The notes under the pieces are model-generated. The model saw only the letters and a list, made by a program, of their open reading frames with translations. It had not been told where the DNA came from and searched no databases. Shown here piece after piece: positions 1 to 6,572 of a DNA stretch of 9,848 bases. This DNA is from Coprococcus sp. (GTDB lineage: Bacteria; Bacillota; Clostridia; Lachnospirales; Lachnospiraceae). Each line of letters opens with the position of its first letter. Position 1 is the first letter of the stretch. The stretch is taken from positions 1 to 9,848 of the forward strand of contig JAEDGW010000098.1 in assembly GCA_016297325.1 (NCBI GenBank), read 5' to 3'. The translations under genes were made by a program, and so were the position numbers.

Positions 1-1
1 A

Positions 2-46
2 GCTCAGACAGCATTAGCTCAGACAGCACTAGTGCAGGCAGACACT
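2..46 (+). repeat. 15-bp tandem repeat in the DnaD-protein linker
   Basis: Two copies of a 15-bp unit (2-16 and 17-31) differ at one base, and a third diverged copy lies at 32-46. They are in frame and encode AQTAL, AQTAL and VQADT. The repeat may continue to the left of the window. A unit length divisible by three means copy-number changes would alter linker length without breaking the gene. Confidence 0.75.
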
Positions 47-811
47 CAGAACATATCAGCAGCTACAGATATATCAGCAGTCCCGGCACATGCTTTGCCG
101 GTCAAGGCCGCTATGACACCAGAGATATTGAGAAAGAAGCAGGAGGATGGTATCCTCTCTGACCTTATTTTTGAAACGGAGGCTTACTTCGGCAGACCAC
201 TGTCCATGCCGGAGACAGAGAGCCTTATATACATATACGATCAGCTTGGCTTTTCACAGGAACTCATTGAGTACCTCATCGAATACTGTCTCACTATGGG
301 CAAAGCAAGCTTCCGCTATGCGGAAACCGTTGCCGCATCATGGTACGAGAAGGGTATCGACACAGTGGACAAAGCCAAGTCAGACAGCAACGCTTACAAC
401 CCGTTCTACAGAAAGGTATTTTCTGAGCTCGGAATCAGAAGAGGGAATCCGACCAGCATAGAGAGCGCTTACATAGACGCATGGACAAACGAGATGAACT
501 TCTCCGAGGATCTTATCCTCCTTGCATGTCAGAAGGCCATATTGTCCAAGCCTCAGTCAGCCAATTTTGCTTACGTCAACGGAATCCTTGAAAACTGGCA
601 CAAGAATGGTGTAAAATCTCTCAGGGATGTACAGCAGCTTGATCTTGATTTCATGAAGAAGAAAGCTGACACCACAGTCAGAAACCAGACCGCTGCTTCC
701 AGAAACCCTAACGGCTTTGCCAATTTCAAGCAGACTGACATGTCTGACCAGTTAGGACAGCTTGAGCAGATGCTTGCGGACGAGCTGAATCTCAACAAGA
801 AAAGCAGTTAA
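2..811 (+). CDS. DnaD-domain replication initiation protein, 5'-truncated by the window edge
   Basis: This is the C-terminal part of a DnaD/DnaB-type primosomal protein, which in Firmicutes remodels origin or restart DNA and helps load the replicative helicase. The frame is open to the left edge, so the GTG at 32 is not a convincing start. Counting from that GTG, two tandem DnaD C-terminal (DnaB_2-type) domains are visible at about residues 38-112 and 122-200. Each ends in the family's aromatic helix motif (FRYAETVAASW at 94-104, FAYVNGILENW at 179-189). The tail around 229-252 (GFANFKQ then an acidic LEQML helix) resembles the conserved C-terminal motif of clostridial DnaD proteins. The first visible codons encode a repetitive Ala/Gln/Thr/Leu linker, and the N-terminal winged-helix domain would lie outside the window. 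A helicase-loader ATPase starts 15 bp downstream, which fits a primosome operon. The family call is firm; the full length is unknown. Confidence 0.88.
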   Translation, partial: AQTALAQTALVQADTQNISAATDISAVPAHALPVKAAMTPEILRKKQEDGILSDLIFETEAYFGRPLSMPETESLIYIYDQLGFSQELIEYLIEYCLTMGKASFRYAETVAASWYEKGIDTVDKAKSDSNAYNPFYRKVFSELGIRRGNPTSIESAYIDAWTNEMNFSEDLILLACQKAILSKPQSANFAYVNGILENWHKNGVKSLRDVQQLDLDFMKKKADTTVRNQTAASRNPNGFANFKQTDMSDQLGQLEQMLADELNLNKKSS

Positions 812-826
812 TACAGGTAAGATAAC

Positions 827-1825
827 ATGAACAATATCAACTATGATGACATATTATCCAGTCTGTCCAGGATAAGACAGGATAATCTGAGAACACAGGA
901 CAACAGAAAAGCAGAGATATATGAACGATTTCCAAGGGTTCAAGAGATAGACAACACTATCGCCCACTCAGCTATAGAAGCCTCGAGAAGAAGGATCCGC
1001 AGACAGCCTGTGGATGAAGAACAACTTGCAGCTGACATAGCAGCTCTCAAGGCAGAGAAGAAATCCATCATGGACGGCGCAGGATATCCGCCAGACTATC
1101 TCGCACCCATATATAACTGTCCTCTGTGCAAAGACACAGGATACGTGGGTGGCAGACCATGTGCATGTCTCAGACGGATGATCATAAGTCAGCTCTACCA
1201 GCAGTCCACCATCGAGAAAGTGCTTGAGACCGAGAATTTCGACCACTTCAGCCTGGACTACTACAAGGATGAGCCGGTGAACGGCCGGAGCTACACACCT
1301 TACCAGAACATGAAGAACATTCTGAGTGCTGCCAGACAGTTCACAGAAGGGTTCCAGAATGAACGTCCCGGCGTCCTTCTCTACGGAGAGACAGGTACAG
1401 GCAAGACCTTCTTGACAAATTGTATCGCTAAGGAGCTGCTTGACAAAGGTTATACAGTTTTATACTTGTCGGCGATAAATTTATTTGATAATATCTTACA
1501 GGATATTATAATAAATGGTAGTCATGAGTATCACGACCAGATGTTGTATGACTACATATATAATTGTGATTTTCTTATAATTGACGATCTGGGCACTGAA
1601 TACACCAATTCATTTGTCCTGTCCCAATTATTTGAGATTATAAATACGAGAACTATCAAAGGACTGTCAACTCTCATATCGACCAATCTTGATCTTCAGG
1701 AGTTCAAGAACAGATATACAGAGAGGATCATGTCCAGAATTGTTGATAGCTACCTCATATTCAATCTCTACGGAGATAACATCCGCTATGTGAAGCGTAT
1801 GCGTCACATAACAGGCAACAGATAG
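827..1825 (+). CDS. DnaC/DnaI-like helicase-loader AAA+ ATPase
   Basis: A 332-residue ATP-binding protein of the DnaC/DnaI/IstB group, which loads the hexameric DnaB-type helicase onto DNA during initiation or restart. The N-terminal half has a helical, charged region (about 1-85) followed by a cysteine cluster, CPLC at 98-101 and CAC at 112-114, matching the zinc-binding module of DnaI-type loaders. The AAA+ core shows Walker A GETGTGKT (187-194), Walker B FLIIDD (249-254), sensor-1 STN (285-287) and a basic ERIMSR stretch (299-304) where the arginine finger is expected. The ATG at 827 follows an AGGTA ribosome binding site at 815-819. The gene sits 15 bp after the DnaD-domain gene, the usual clostridial arrangement. 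Base composition changes sharply inside the gene: by hand count GC is about 52% at 1201-1440 and about 31% at 1441-1680, although the ATPase motifs stay intact. An IstB transposition helper is less likely because no transposase is adjacent. Confidence 0.9.
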   Translation: MNNINYDDILSSLSRIRQDNLRTQDNRKAEIYERFPRVQEIDNTIAHSAIEASRRRIRRQPVDEEQLAADIAALKAEKKSIMDGAGYPPDYLAPIYNCPLCKDTGYVGGRPCACLRRMIISQLYQQSTIEKVLETENFDHFSLDYYKDEPVNGRSYTPYQNMKNILSAARQFTEGFQNERPGVLLYGETGTGKTFLTNCIAKELLDKGYTVLYLSAINLFDNILQDIIINGSHEYHDQMLYDYIYNCDFLIIDDLGTEYTNSFVLSQLFEIINTRTIKGLSTLISTNLDLQEFKNRYTERIMSRIVDSYLIFNLYGDNIRYVKRMRHITGNR

Positions 1826-1871
1826 ATCTCACATCTATTTGCACAGGTATCAATATGAACGAAATCAGATT

Positions 1872-1877
1872 AGGAGG
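1872..1877 (+). promoter_or_regulatory. Strong Shine-Dalgarno site fixing the prs start
   Basis: AGGAGG lies 9 bases before the ATG at 1887. This selects 1887 over the in-frame upstream ATG at 1839, which has no comparable site and would add 16 residues unlike the family. Confidence 0.85.
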
Positions 1878-1886
1878 ATTTTTATT

Positions 1887-3086
1887 ATGCCAGACGAGAG
1901 CAAGTTGGAGACAATACCCGTAGGAAGCTTAGGAATCATTGCACACAAGAGCATCGTGCCTCTTGGTGAGAAAGTTGATTCTTACATTGTTAAATGGAGA
2001 AAGAACCGCCAGAACGAGAACAAGTCAAGCATCGTATTCCACGGATATGAGAAGGGCTCTTATCTCATCAGCACAGACTGTCCAAGATTTGGATCAGGTG
2101 AGGCCAAGGGAATTGTCAACGAGTCAGTTCGTGGTAAAGATATATATATCATGCTGGATGTAGGAAATTATAGCTGCACATACACTATGGCAGGTCAGAC
2201 ACAGAGAATGTCTCCTGACGATCACTACGCTGATCTGAAGAGAATCATCACAGCCATGACAGACAAGCCAAGAAAGCTCACAGTCATCATGCCTTTCCTC
2301 TATGAGAGCCGTCAGCACAAGAGATCAGGACGTGAGTCCCTTGACTGTGCAGTTATGCTCCAGGAGCTTAAGCAGTATGGCGTTGACAACATCGTAACAT
2401 TCGATGCACATGACCCACGTGTCGTGAACGCTATTCCTAAGAGCGGTTTTGAGAATGTAAAGCCAACCTACCAGTTCGTAAAGGCTCTTCTCAGATCAAC
2501 TCCTGATCTTGAGATCGATAACAACCATATGATGGTCATATCACCTGATGAGGGTGCTATGCACAGAGCTATATACTTCGCAAACCTTCTCGGCGTAGAT
2601 GTAGGTATGTTCTACAAGAGAAGAGATTACTCAAGAGTAGTAGACGGACGTAATCCTATCGTTGCCCATGAGTTCCTCGGTGATTCAGTTGAGGGCAAGG
2701 ACGTCATCATCATTGATGATATGATAGCATCCGGTGAGAGTATGATCGACGTTGCAAAGCAGCTCAAGGCAAGAAAGGCCAAGAGAGTATACGCTCTTGC
2801 TACATTTGGCCTCTTCACAAAGGGTCTTGAGGTATTTGACAAGTGTCATGAAGAGGGACTCATCGAGAAGGTCATCACAACAAACCTTACCTACCAGCTT
2901 CCTGAGCTCTCTGAGCGTGACTGGTATGTATCTGCAGACATGAGCAAGTACATCGCGCTCATAATTGACCACCTCAATCATGATGCATCTCTCAGCGATC
3001 TACTCGATCCATCAGAGAGGATCAATGCAAGAATTGCAGAGTACAAGGAAAAGCATACTATCTCAGACAATTATGAGAATTACTAA
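1887..3086 (+). CDS. prs: Ribose-phosphate pyrophosphokinase (PRPP synthetase), long variant
   Basis: A 399-residue enzyme that makes PRPP from ribose 5-phosphate and ATP, feeding purine, pyrimidine, NAD, histidine and tryptophan synthesis in the cytosol. Family motifs appear in order: GEAKGIVNESVRGKDIYI (71-88, the GExxVxInESVRGxDVyi region), the ATP-binding RQHKRSGRE (142-150), the metal-binding FDAHDPRV (172-179), the catalytic flexible-loop start YKRRDYS (243-249), and the PRPP/ribose-phosphate loop IIIDDMIASGESM (274-286). It is about 80 residues longer than the usual class I enzyme of about 315. Most of the extra length lies in a larger N-terminal segment and a C-terminal tail after about 350. 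The phosphate loop reads ASGES where classical enzymes have a Thr/Gly-rich DTxGT. I believe this is a recognised subfamily of clostridia and not a damaged gene, because all catalytic positions are kept. A terminator follows the stop. Confidence 0.93.
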   Translation: MPDESKLETIPVGSLGIIAHKSIVPLGEKVDSYIVKWRKNRQNENKSSIVFHGYEKGSYLISTDCPRFGSGEAKGIVNESVRGKDIYIMLDVGNYSCTYTMAGQTQRMSPDDHYADLKRIITAMTDKPRKLTVIMPFLYESRQHKRSGRESLDCAVMLQELKQYGVDNIVTFDAHDPRVVNAIPKSGFENVKPTYQFVKALLRSTPDLEIDNNHMMVISPDEGAMHRAIYFANLLGVDVGMFYKRRDYSRVVDGRNPIVAHEFLGDSVEGKDVIIIDDMIASGESMIDVAKQLKARKAKRVYALATFGLFTKGLEVFDKCHEEGLIEKVITTNLTYQLPELSERDWYVSADMSKYIALIIDHLNHDASLSDLLDPSERINARIAEYKEKHTISDNYENY

Positions 3087-3162
3087 AAGATAAACCACTT
3101 GAAGTATCAATATGAACTTCTAACAAGAAATACTAACTTACAGTCCGCAGAGGACATGCAAT

Positions 3163-3216
3163 AAAAAGCCTCCGGTATTCAGATGTATCTACACCGAATA
3201 CCGGAGGTATTTTTTT
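3163..3216. terminator. Bidirectional intrinsic terminator between convergent genes
   Basis: A perfect 12-bp stem (CCTCCGGTATTC at 3169-3180, GAATACCGGAGG at 3196-3207) encloses a 15-nt loop. It is followed on the plus strand by TATTTTTTT (3208-3216), and on the minus strand by CTTTTTATT (reading 3168 to 3160). It ends the prs transcript and can also stop the convergent ATPase transcript, whose stop codon is about 75 bp away. Confidence 0.93.
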
Positions 3217-3290
3217 CCGACCTATAGGTCTCCATATCATGTCTAACTAAACACATTATATACTGCAGCATCAACATTATAATGTCCGAT

Positions 3291-5000
3291 CTACAATGTC
3301 ACCACATTACATGTTATATGCATATCATCAAGTTTTTTAAGCAGAGCCTTGTCCGAAGTAAGCAATATCGTCTGATCTGTACCTACTCCCTTTATCACCT
3401 CAAGCAGGCCTGAGAGCTGCTTTTCGTCTGCCACGGATACTACGTCATCCAGAACAAGAGGCATATTCTCCGTATCCAGAACCTGTGCAACTGCAAGTCT
3501 CACTGCCAGATATATCTGTCTGACCACATCCGAGCCAAGGAATTCTGCCCTGAAGAAATGTCCTTCCTTCTTCACAGCAACGTGCATGTCATCATCAAGT
3601 TTGACCTCTGTATATGCACCTCCTGAAAGCAATCCAAGATTAAATGATATATGCTGGTCAATATTCTCAAACTTAGCTGCAAAATCTCCTGACAGAGTTT
3701 CGATCATCTCTATCGCCTTGTCTATGGCTTTCTTTTCAGTCTCAAGAGCATCATAGCCCACAAATATGGCGTCTCTCTTTTCCTTGAGCTCATAGTATGC
3801 ATCACGCTTTTCTATGGCGTCATGTTCCTGGAACTTGAACATGTCAAGCTTCTTATCATGCTCTTCCTGGAACACCCTGTCGATCTCGACCCTGACTGTT
3901 CTGGACTCTGTGGCTCTACCCATCTCATATATGGTCCTGCGGTACTCCTCCTCAGACGGAAGCTTATCACCGTCAAATGTTCCCTTCCTGAACAAGCCAT
4001 CTATGATCGTTATAGCCACAAATGCTATGGTACATATCGTAAAAAGCTGCTGTATGGATTTCTGGAAACCTACCAGACGTACTGCCACCATAACAATGGC
4101 CACCACAAGGATTCCGACAGCCATTATGACAAATATATTATCTGTCAATTTCTTATCCTTTTTCTCCTGCTTCTTCTTTTCCTTCTTGTCGTCCTCGTCA
4201 TCTATGGCTTCGACTTCCAGGAATATCCTGCTTCGCTCCCTGTCTTCATCCTCGTCAGGGATATCCGCATCCTTCTCATTTACCAGCTGTCTGGCCTCTC
4301 TCTTCAATCTGGCGATCTCCATATTATAGGCATCGAGTTCTTCTCTTCTTGCCTTTCTTATATCCTCCAGATCCTTGTCGACATCTCCCAGCTCATCCAT
4401 CTGAGCCTCAAGCTCTTCTATCTGTCTGAGCTCTTTCTGGTTGTCATATTTCTTTCTCTCATTTTCAAGATAAGCTATGGCTTCTGCCTTATTGATTCCG
4501 CTGCATCCGGTCTCCCGCATATTCATGAGATATCTCTCAAGGCTGTCACATACCGCCTTGTCATCATTCCCGGTCTCTGCCACAGGCTCAATGCTCATCA
4601 CATCTGCAAATGTACTCTTGTCCATGTCAAAGAGCACATCCTTATATGAATTCCTGATCTTGAGTCTCTGCTCCTTGCCGCTCTCCACGTCCGTGAGGCT
4701 TGCGCCATCCATGGTCATGTTAAAGTTGCGTTCAAGCAGATAGCTTTTACCGTTCTGGACGACATTCGCCTTGCCGGAATATCCATTTGCACTCTTCGGC
4801 TTTCTTCTGGAATAACTGTCACCCTTTGAGCCTATGCCCTTGGATTTGTCCATGCCAAAAAGGATTCCTGTAACAAAATCCCTAAAGGTGCTCTTGCCGG
4901 CTTCCTGCTCTCCATACACCACGTTAAGGCCTGAATCAAGCTTTATCTCTCTATTATTGAATTTACCAAATTCCTTCAAAAACAGTTTATTAATATACAT
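3291..5000 (-). CDS. YhaN/SbcC-like AAA ATPase with two membrane helices
   Basis: A 569-residue ATPase of the SMC/Rad50/SbcC superfamily, closest in layout to YhaN-type proteins. The N-terminal half-site starts MYINKLFLKEFGKF and carries Walker A GEQEAGKST (30-38). Charged coiled-coil stretches (about 175-240 and 350-435) flank a central region with an acidic run (244-270), a lysine-rich run (272-284) and two hydrophobic helices (about 287-311 and 316-337), so the protein is probably anchored in the membrane by a hairpin. The C-terminal half-site has Walker B PLVLDD (514-519) and a helix QIYLAVRLAVA (495-505). The segment just before it, where LSxGTxxQ is expected, reads LGSDVVRQ (488-495), so the signature Ser and Gly are replaced. 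It is far shorter than B. subtilis YhaN (over 900 residues as I recall), mainly through shorter coils. Its ATG overlaps the stop of the upstream gene by one base (TAATG), with GGAG at 5008-5011 as ribosome binding site. Confidence 0.85.
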   Translation of the reverse strand: MYINKLFLKEFGKFNNREIKLDSGLNVVYGEQEAGKSTFRDFVTGILFGMDKSKGIGSKGDSYSRRKPKSANGYSGKANVVQNGKSYLLERNFNMTMDGASLTDVESGKEQRLKIRNSYKDVLFDMDKSTFADVMSIEPVAETGNDDKAVCDSLERYLMNMRETGCSGINKAEAIAYLENERKKYDNQKELRQIEELEAQMDELGDVDKDLEDIRKARREELDAYNMEIARLKREARQLVNEKDADIPDEDEDRERSRIFLEVEAIDDEDDKKEKKKQEKKDKKLTDNIFVIMAVGILVVAIVMVAVRLVGFQKSIQQLFTICTIAFVAITIIDGLFRKGTFDGDKLPSEEEYRRTIYEMGRATESRTVRVEIDRVFQEEHDKKLDMFKFQEHDAIEKRDAYYELKEKRDAIFVGYDALETEKKAIDKAIEMIETLSGDFAAKFENIDQHISFNLGLLSGGAYTEVKLDDDMHVAVKKEGHFFRAEFLGSDVVRQIYLAVRLAVAQVLDTENMPLVLDDVVSVADEKQLSGLLEVIKGVGTDQTILLTSDKALLKKLDDMHITCNVVTL

Positions 5001-6052
5001 TACTTTTCTCCAGTAGCTACAATAGCTTCAAGTCCATACTCAAGTGCCTTTTTGCTCACCGCATCGTTCTTGCCGGAAAGCCCGCTTATAAAACGTCCAA
5101 GCACGTTGTGTTCATTGTCTCTCATAAGACTGTCCGCATTATAATTGAACATCGTGTTATCCACGACACTATATATCATATACTCTTCAGGGAAATTATC
5201 AAATACCGGCTTCACGCCTTTACCCTTCTCACCTTTAAGTATAATCTTATATATGTTCTGAGTGCCCATCTTGTCGATCTGCTTCCTGATGGCTCCCTCG
5301 ATCTGTCTGGCCGTATACTCAGGCTTGACCTCAAGTCCGAGATTGATATACTCCCTGCAAGCCACCGGTTCCCATTTTATCCTGGTCTCTCCGTGGATGA
5401 TCTGGCCGTATATATATCCGTGCTTACCTGTATCCAGATGGGACACAGGCTCCGGTGATCCCGGATAAGCCATCCTGTTCTTCACCATGTGCTTAGGCTT
5501 CCTCAGACTGCCGAGTGCAACATAGTCAAATCCTGCCCCGGAAAGTCTCTTGAAGTCAAATGCGCCGTGCTTTGAATCGCCGCCATACATCAGCAATATA
5601 TTCGTGGAGCCCTCATGCTGCACCGCTATATCCTTTGAAAAATTCTCAGTGTACTCATCACGGCCATAGCTGAATCCCGTCACACACGTATCTATATCCT
5701 CAAAATACGCATTGCTGAAATCATCCGCAGGAAGTATCACCGTGTTTGACTTGAACTCGTAAGTCTCCGACGGAGAATCCTTCTCTATATGATCTCTGCT
5801 TCCGGTTACAATGATGGTTCTGGTATTCGTGAGCTTTGCAAGCTTGTTGTCCAGCCTGTCAAGCTCTGTAACCCCCGGAGCCTGATGGAACAAATCTCCG
5901 GCTACGAGGAGCAGGTCAACCTTTCTCTCCTCAGCAACAGCAAGTATCCTGTCAAATGTATCTTCTATCTCTTTTGCGCGGACATCACTCCACGGCTTTC
6001 CCTTATCAGGGGTTATGCCAAGATGTACGTCCGAAACATGTATAAATCTCAT
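5000..6052 (-). CDS. YhaO/SbcD-like metallophosphoesterase, probably without nuclease activity
   Basis: A 350-residue member of the Mre11/SbcD/YhaO family, normally the Mn-dependent nuclease partner of an SbcC/YhaN ATPase in DNA end processing. The start at 6052 (MRFIHVSDVHLG) has an AGAGGG site at 6059-6064, 7 bases ahead; an ATG at 6082 lacks one. Motif I SDVHLG (7-12) and motif II GDLFH (52-56) are present. The rest of the active site is changed: GNHD is GSRD (84-87), the LxHG-type metal histidine is Tyr in LLMYGG (156), and GHxH is GSLR (181-184). Thus D8, H10 and D53 are kept and five expected ligand or catalytic residues are lost. The segments around them (LLMYGGDSKHGAFDFKRL, DYVALG, AYPGSPEPV) still follow the family, so the fold is probably intact. 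It overlaps the ATPase gene by one base, implying translational coupling and a complex. A structural or regulatory role is inferred. Confidence 0.86.
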   Translation of the reverse strand: MRFIHVSDVHLGITPDKGKPWSDVRAKEIEDTFDRILAVAEERKVDLLLVAGDLFHQAPGVTELDRLDNKLAKLTNTRTIIVTGSRDHIEKDSPSETYEFKSNTVILPADDFSNAYFEDIDTCVTGFSYGRDEYTENFSKDIAVQHEGSTNILLMYGGDSKHGAFDFKRLSGAGFDYVALGSLRKPKHMVKNRMAYPGSPEPVSHLDTGKHGYIYGQIIHGETRIKWEPVACREYINLGLEVKPEYTARQIEGAIRKQIDKMGTQNIYKIILKGEKGKGVKPVFDNFPEEYMIYSVVDNTMFNYNADSLMRDNEHNVLGRFISGLSGKNDAVSKKALEYGLEAIVATGEK

Positions 6053-6124
6053 ATGTTTTCCCTCTGATCTGTCTGACAGCATATGTCAGGTTTTCATAAA
6101 AAAACCAGACACAGCCTCTATATT

Positions 6125-6152
6125 AATATACATAGCATTACTACGCAATCAA
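6125..6152 (-). promoter_or_regulatory. Possible sigma-A promoter of the YhaO/YhaN-like pair
   Basis: On the minus strand, TTGATT (6152-6147) and TATATT (6130-6125) are separated by 16 bp, about 70 bp upstream of the start at 6052. They match the consensus hexamers in 4 and 5 of 6 positions. The region is AT-rich and lies between spoIIID and the pair. A short inverted repeat, CTGACA (6073-6078) and TGTCAG (6084-6089), sits in the leader. This is a pattern match only. Confidence 0.35.
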
Positions 6153-6212
6153 CAAAAGTGTAACCCAAATCAATGAAAAATACAACACACGAGGTATTAA
6201 ATCTTTGTGTAA

Positions 6213-6485
6213 TCACTTCACCTCTCTGTCCATTTCGTGTTCATGCAGATACTTTTCTCTCGTCGCCATGCCGCCTCTTATATGCCGCTCCGCCTTATTT
6301 GCATCCAGAATGACTCTGGTCTGAGCCGCAAGCATGGGTCTGATACGCACCAGCCGCTCCGTTATATCCTTGTGTACCGTGGATTTGCTTATCCCCATCT
6401 TGTCCGCCGTCTGTCTGACCGTCGCTCTGGTGTCAATGATATAATTTGCTGCTTCAACTGCCCGTTCTTCTATGTATCCCTTCAA
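6213..6485 (-). CDS. spoIIID: Sporulation transcription factor SpoIIID
   Basis: A 90-residue DNA-binding protein of the stage III mother-cell regulator family, which activates or represses many sigma-E-dependent genes. The helix-turn-helix is clear: TVRQTADKMGISKSTVHKD at 22-40, followed by ITERL and the conserved basic C-terminal part (ILDANKAERHIRGGMATREKY). The length and the first residues (KGYIEER, matching HDYIKER of B. subtilis SpoIIID as I recall it) support the start at 6485, which is a TTG codon. There is no ATG or GTG upstream in frame before a stop at 6521-6519. No canonical ribosome binding site is visible; the only G-rich stretch ahead (6494-6498) lies in the 3' arm of the terminator hairpin just upstream. 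The gene stands alone, with 160 bp to the next gene. Its presence indicates that the organism is, or descends from, an endospore former. Confidence 0.95.
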   Translation of the reverse strand: MKGYIEERAVEAANYIIDTRATVRQTADKMGISKSTVHKDITERLVRIRPMLAAQTRVILDANKAERHIRGGMATREKYLHEHEMDREVK

Positions 6486-6528
6486 AGAAAAAGCCCCCGC
6501 ATATTCTGTTTTTACAGTTTATGCGGGG
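6486..6528 (-). terminator. Intrinsic terminator of the regulator/kinase operon, abutting spoIIID
   Basis: On the minus strand a 9-bp stem, CCCCGCATA (6528-6520) with TATGCGGGG (6503-6495), encloses an inner 4-bp stem (CTGT 6517-6514, ACAG 6509-6506; 4-nt loop). A T-rich tract (five T, C, then T) follows directly at 6492-6486. It lies about 45 bp after the kinase stop. The T-tract ends at the TTG start codon of spoIIID, so the same sequence is also the spoIIID leader. Confidence 0.85.
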
Positions 6529-6564
6529 ATGGACAGTTTATGTATTTTAATCTGTCTTCTATAC
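6529..6564 (-). promoter_or_regulatory. Possible sigma-E promoter and SpoIIID-binding sites upstream of spoIIID
   Basis: On the minus strand, CATAAACT (6542-6535) resembles the sigma-E -10 consensus CATACAnT with one mismatch. GTATAGA (6564-6558) lies 15 bp upstream as a partial -35. ATGGACAGTT on the plus strand (6529-6538) matches the SpoIIID consensus WWRRACARNY at all ten positions and overlaps the -10. A second site on the minus strand (6559-6550, GAAGACAGAT) matches nine of ten. This fits autoregulation but rests on short motifs. Confidence 0.4.
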
Positions 6565-6572
6565 ACTCTGTA

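Noticed and set aside
3814..4649. Open frames of 171 and 275 codons on the plus strand
   Set aside because: They are antisense to the YhaN-like ATPase. The hydrophobic, Ser/Leu-rich translation is what the complement of its charged coiled-coil codons would give.
6053..6082. Ten-residue longer start for the YhaO/SbcD-like protein (ATG at 6082)
   Set aside because: The extension is unlike the family, which begins MRF-H-SDxHLG, and the AGAGGG site at 6059-6064 is correctly spaced only for the ATG at 6052.
6089..6115. Possible terminator after spoIIID (T-run on the minus strand at about 6103-6109)
   Set aside because: The T-run is present but no stable GC-rich hairpin precedes it. The nearby inverted repeats are AT-rich or downstream.
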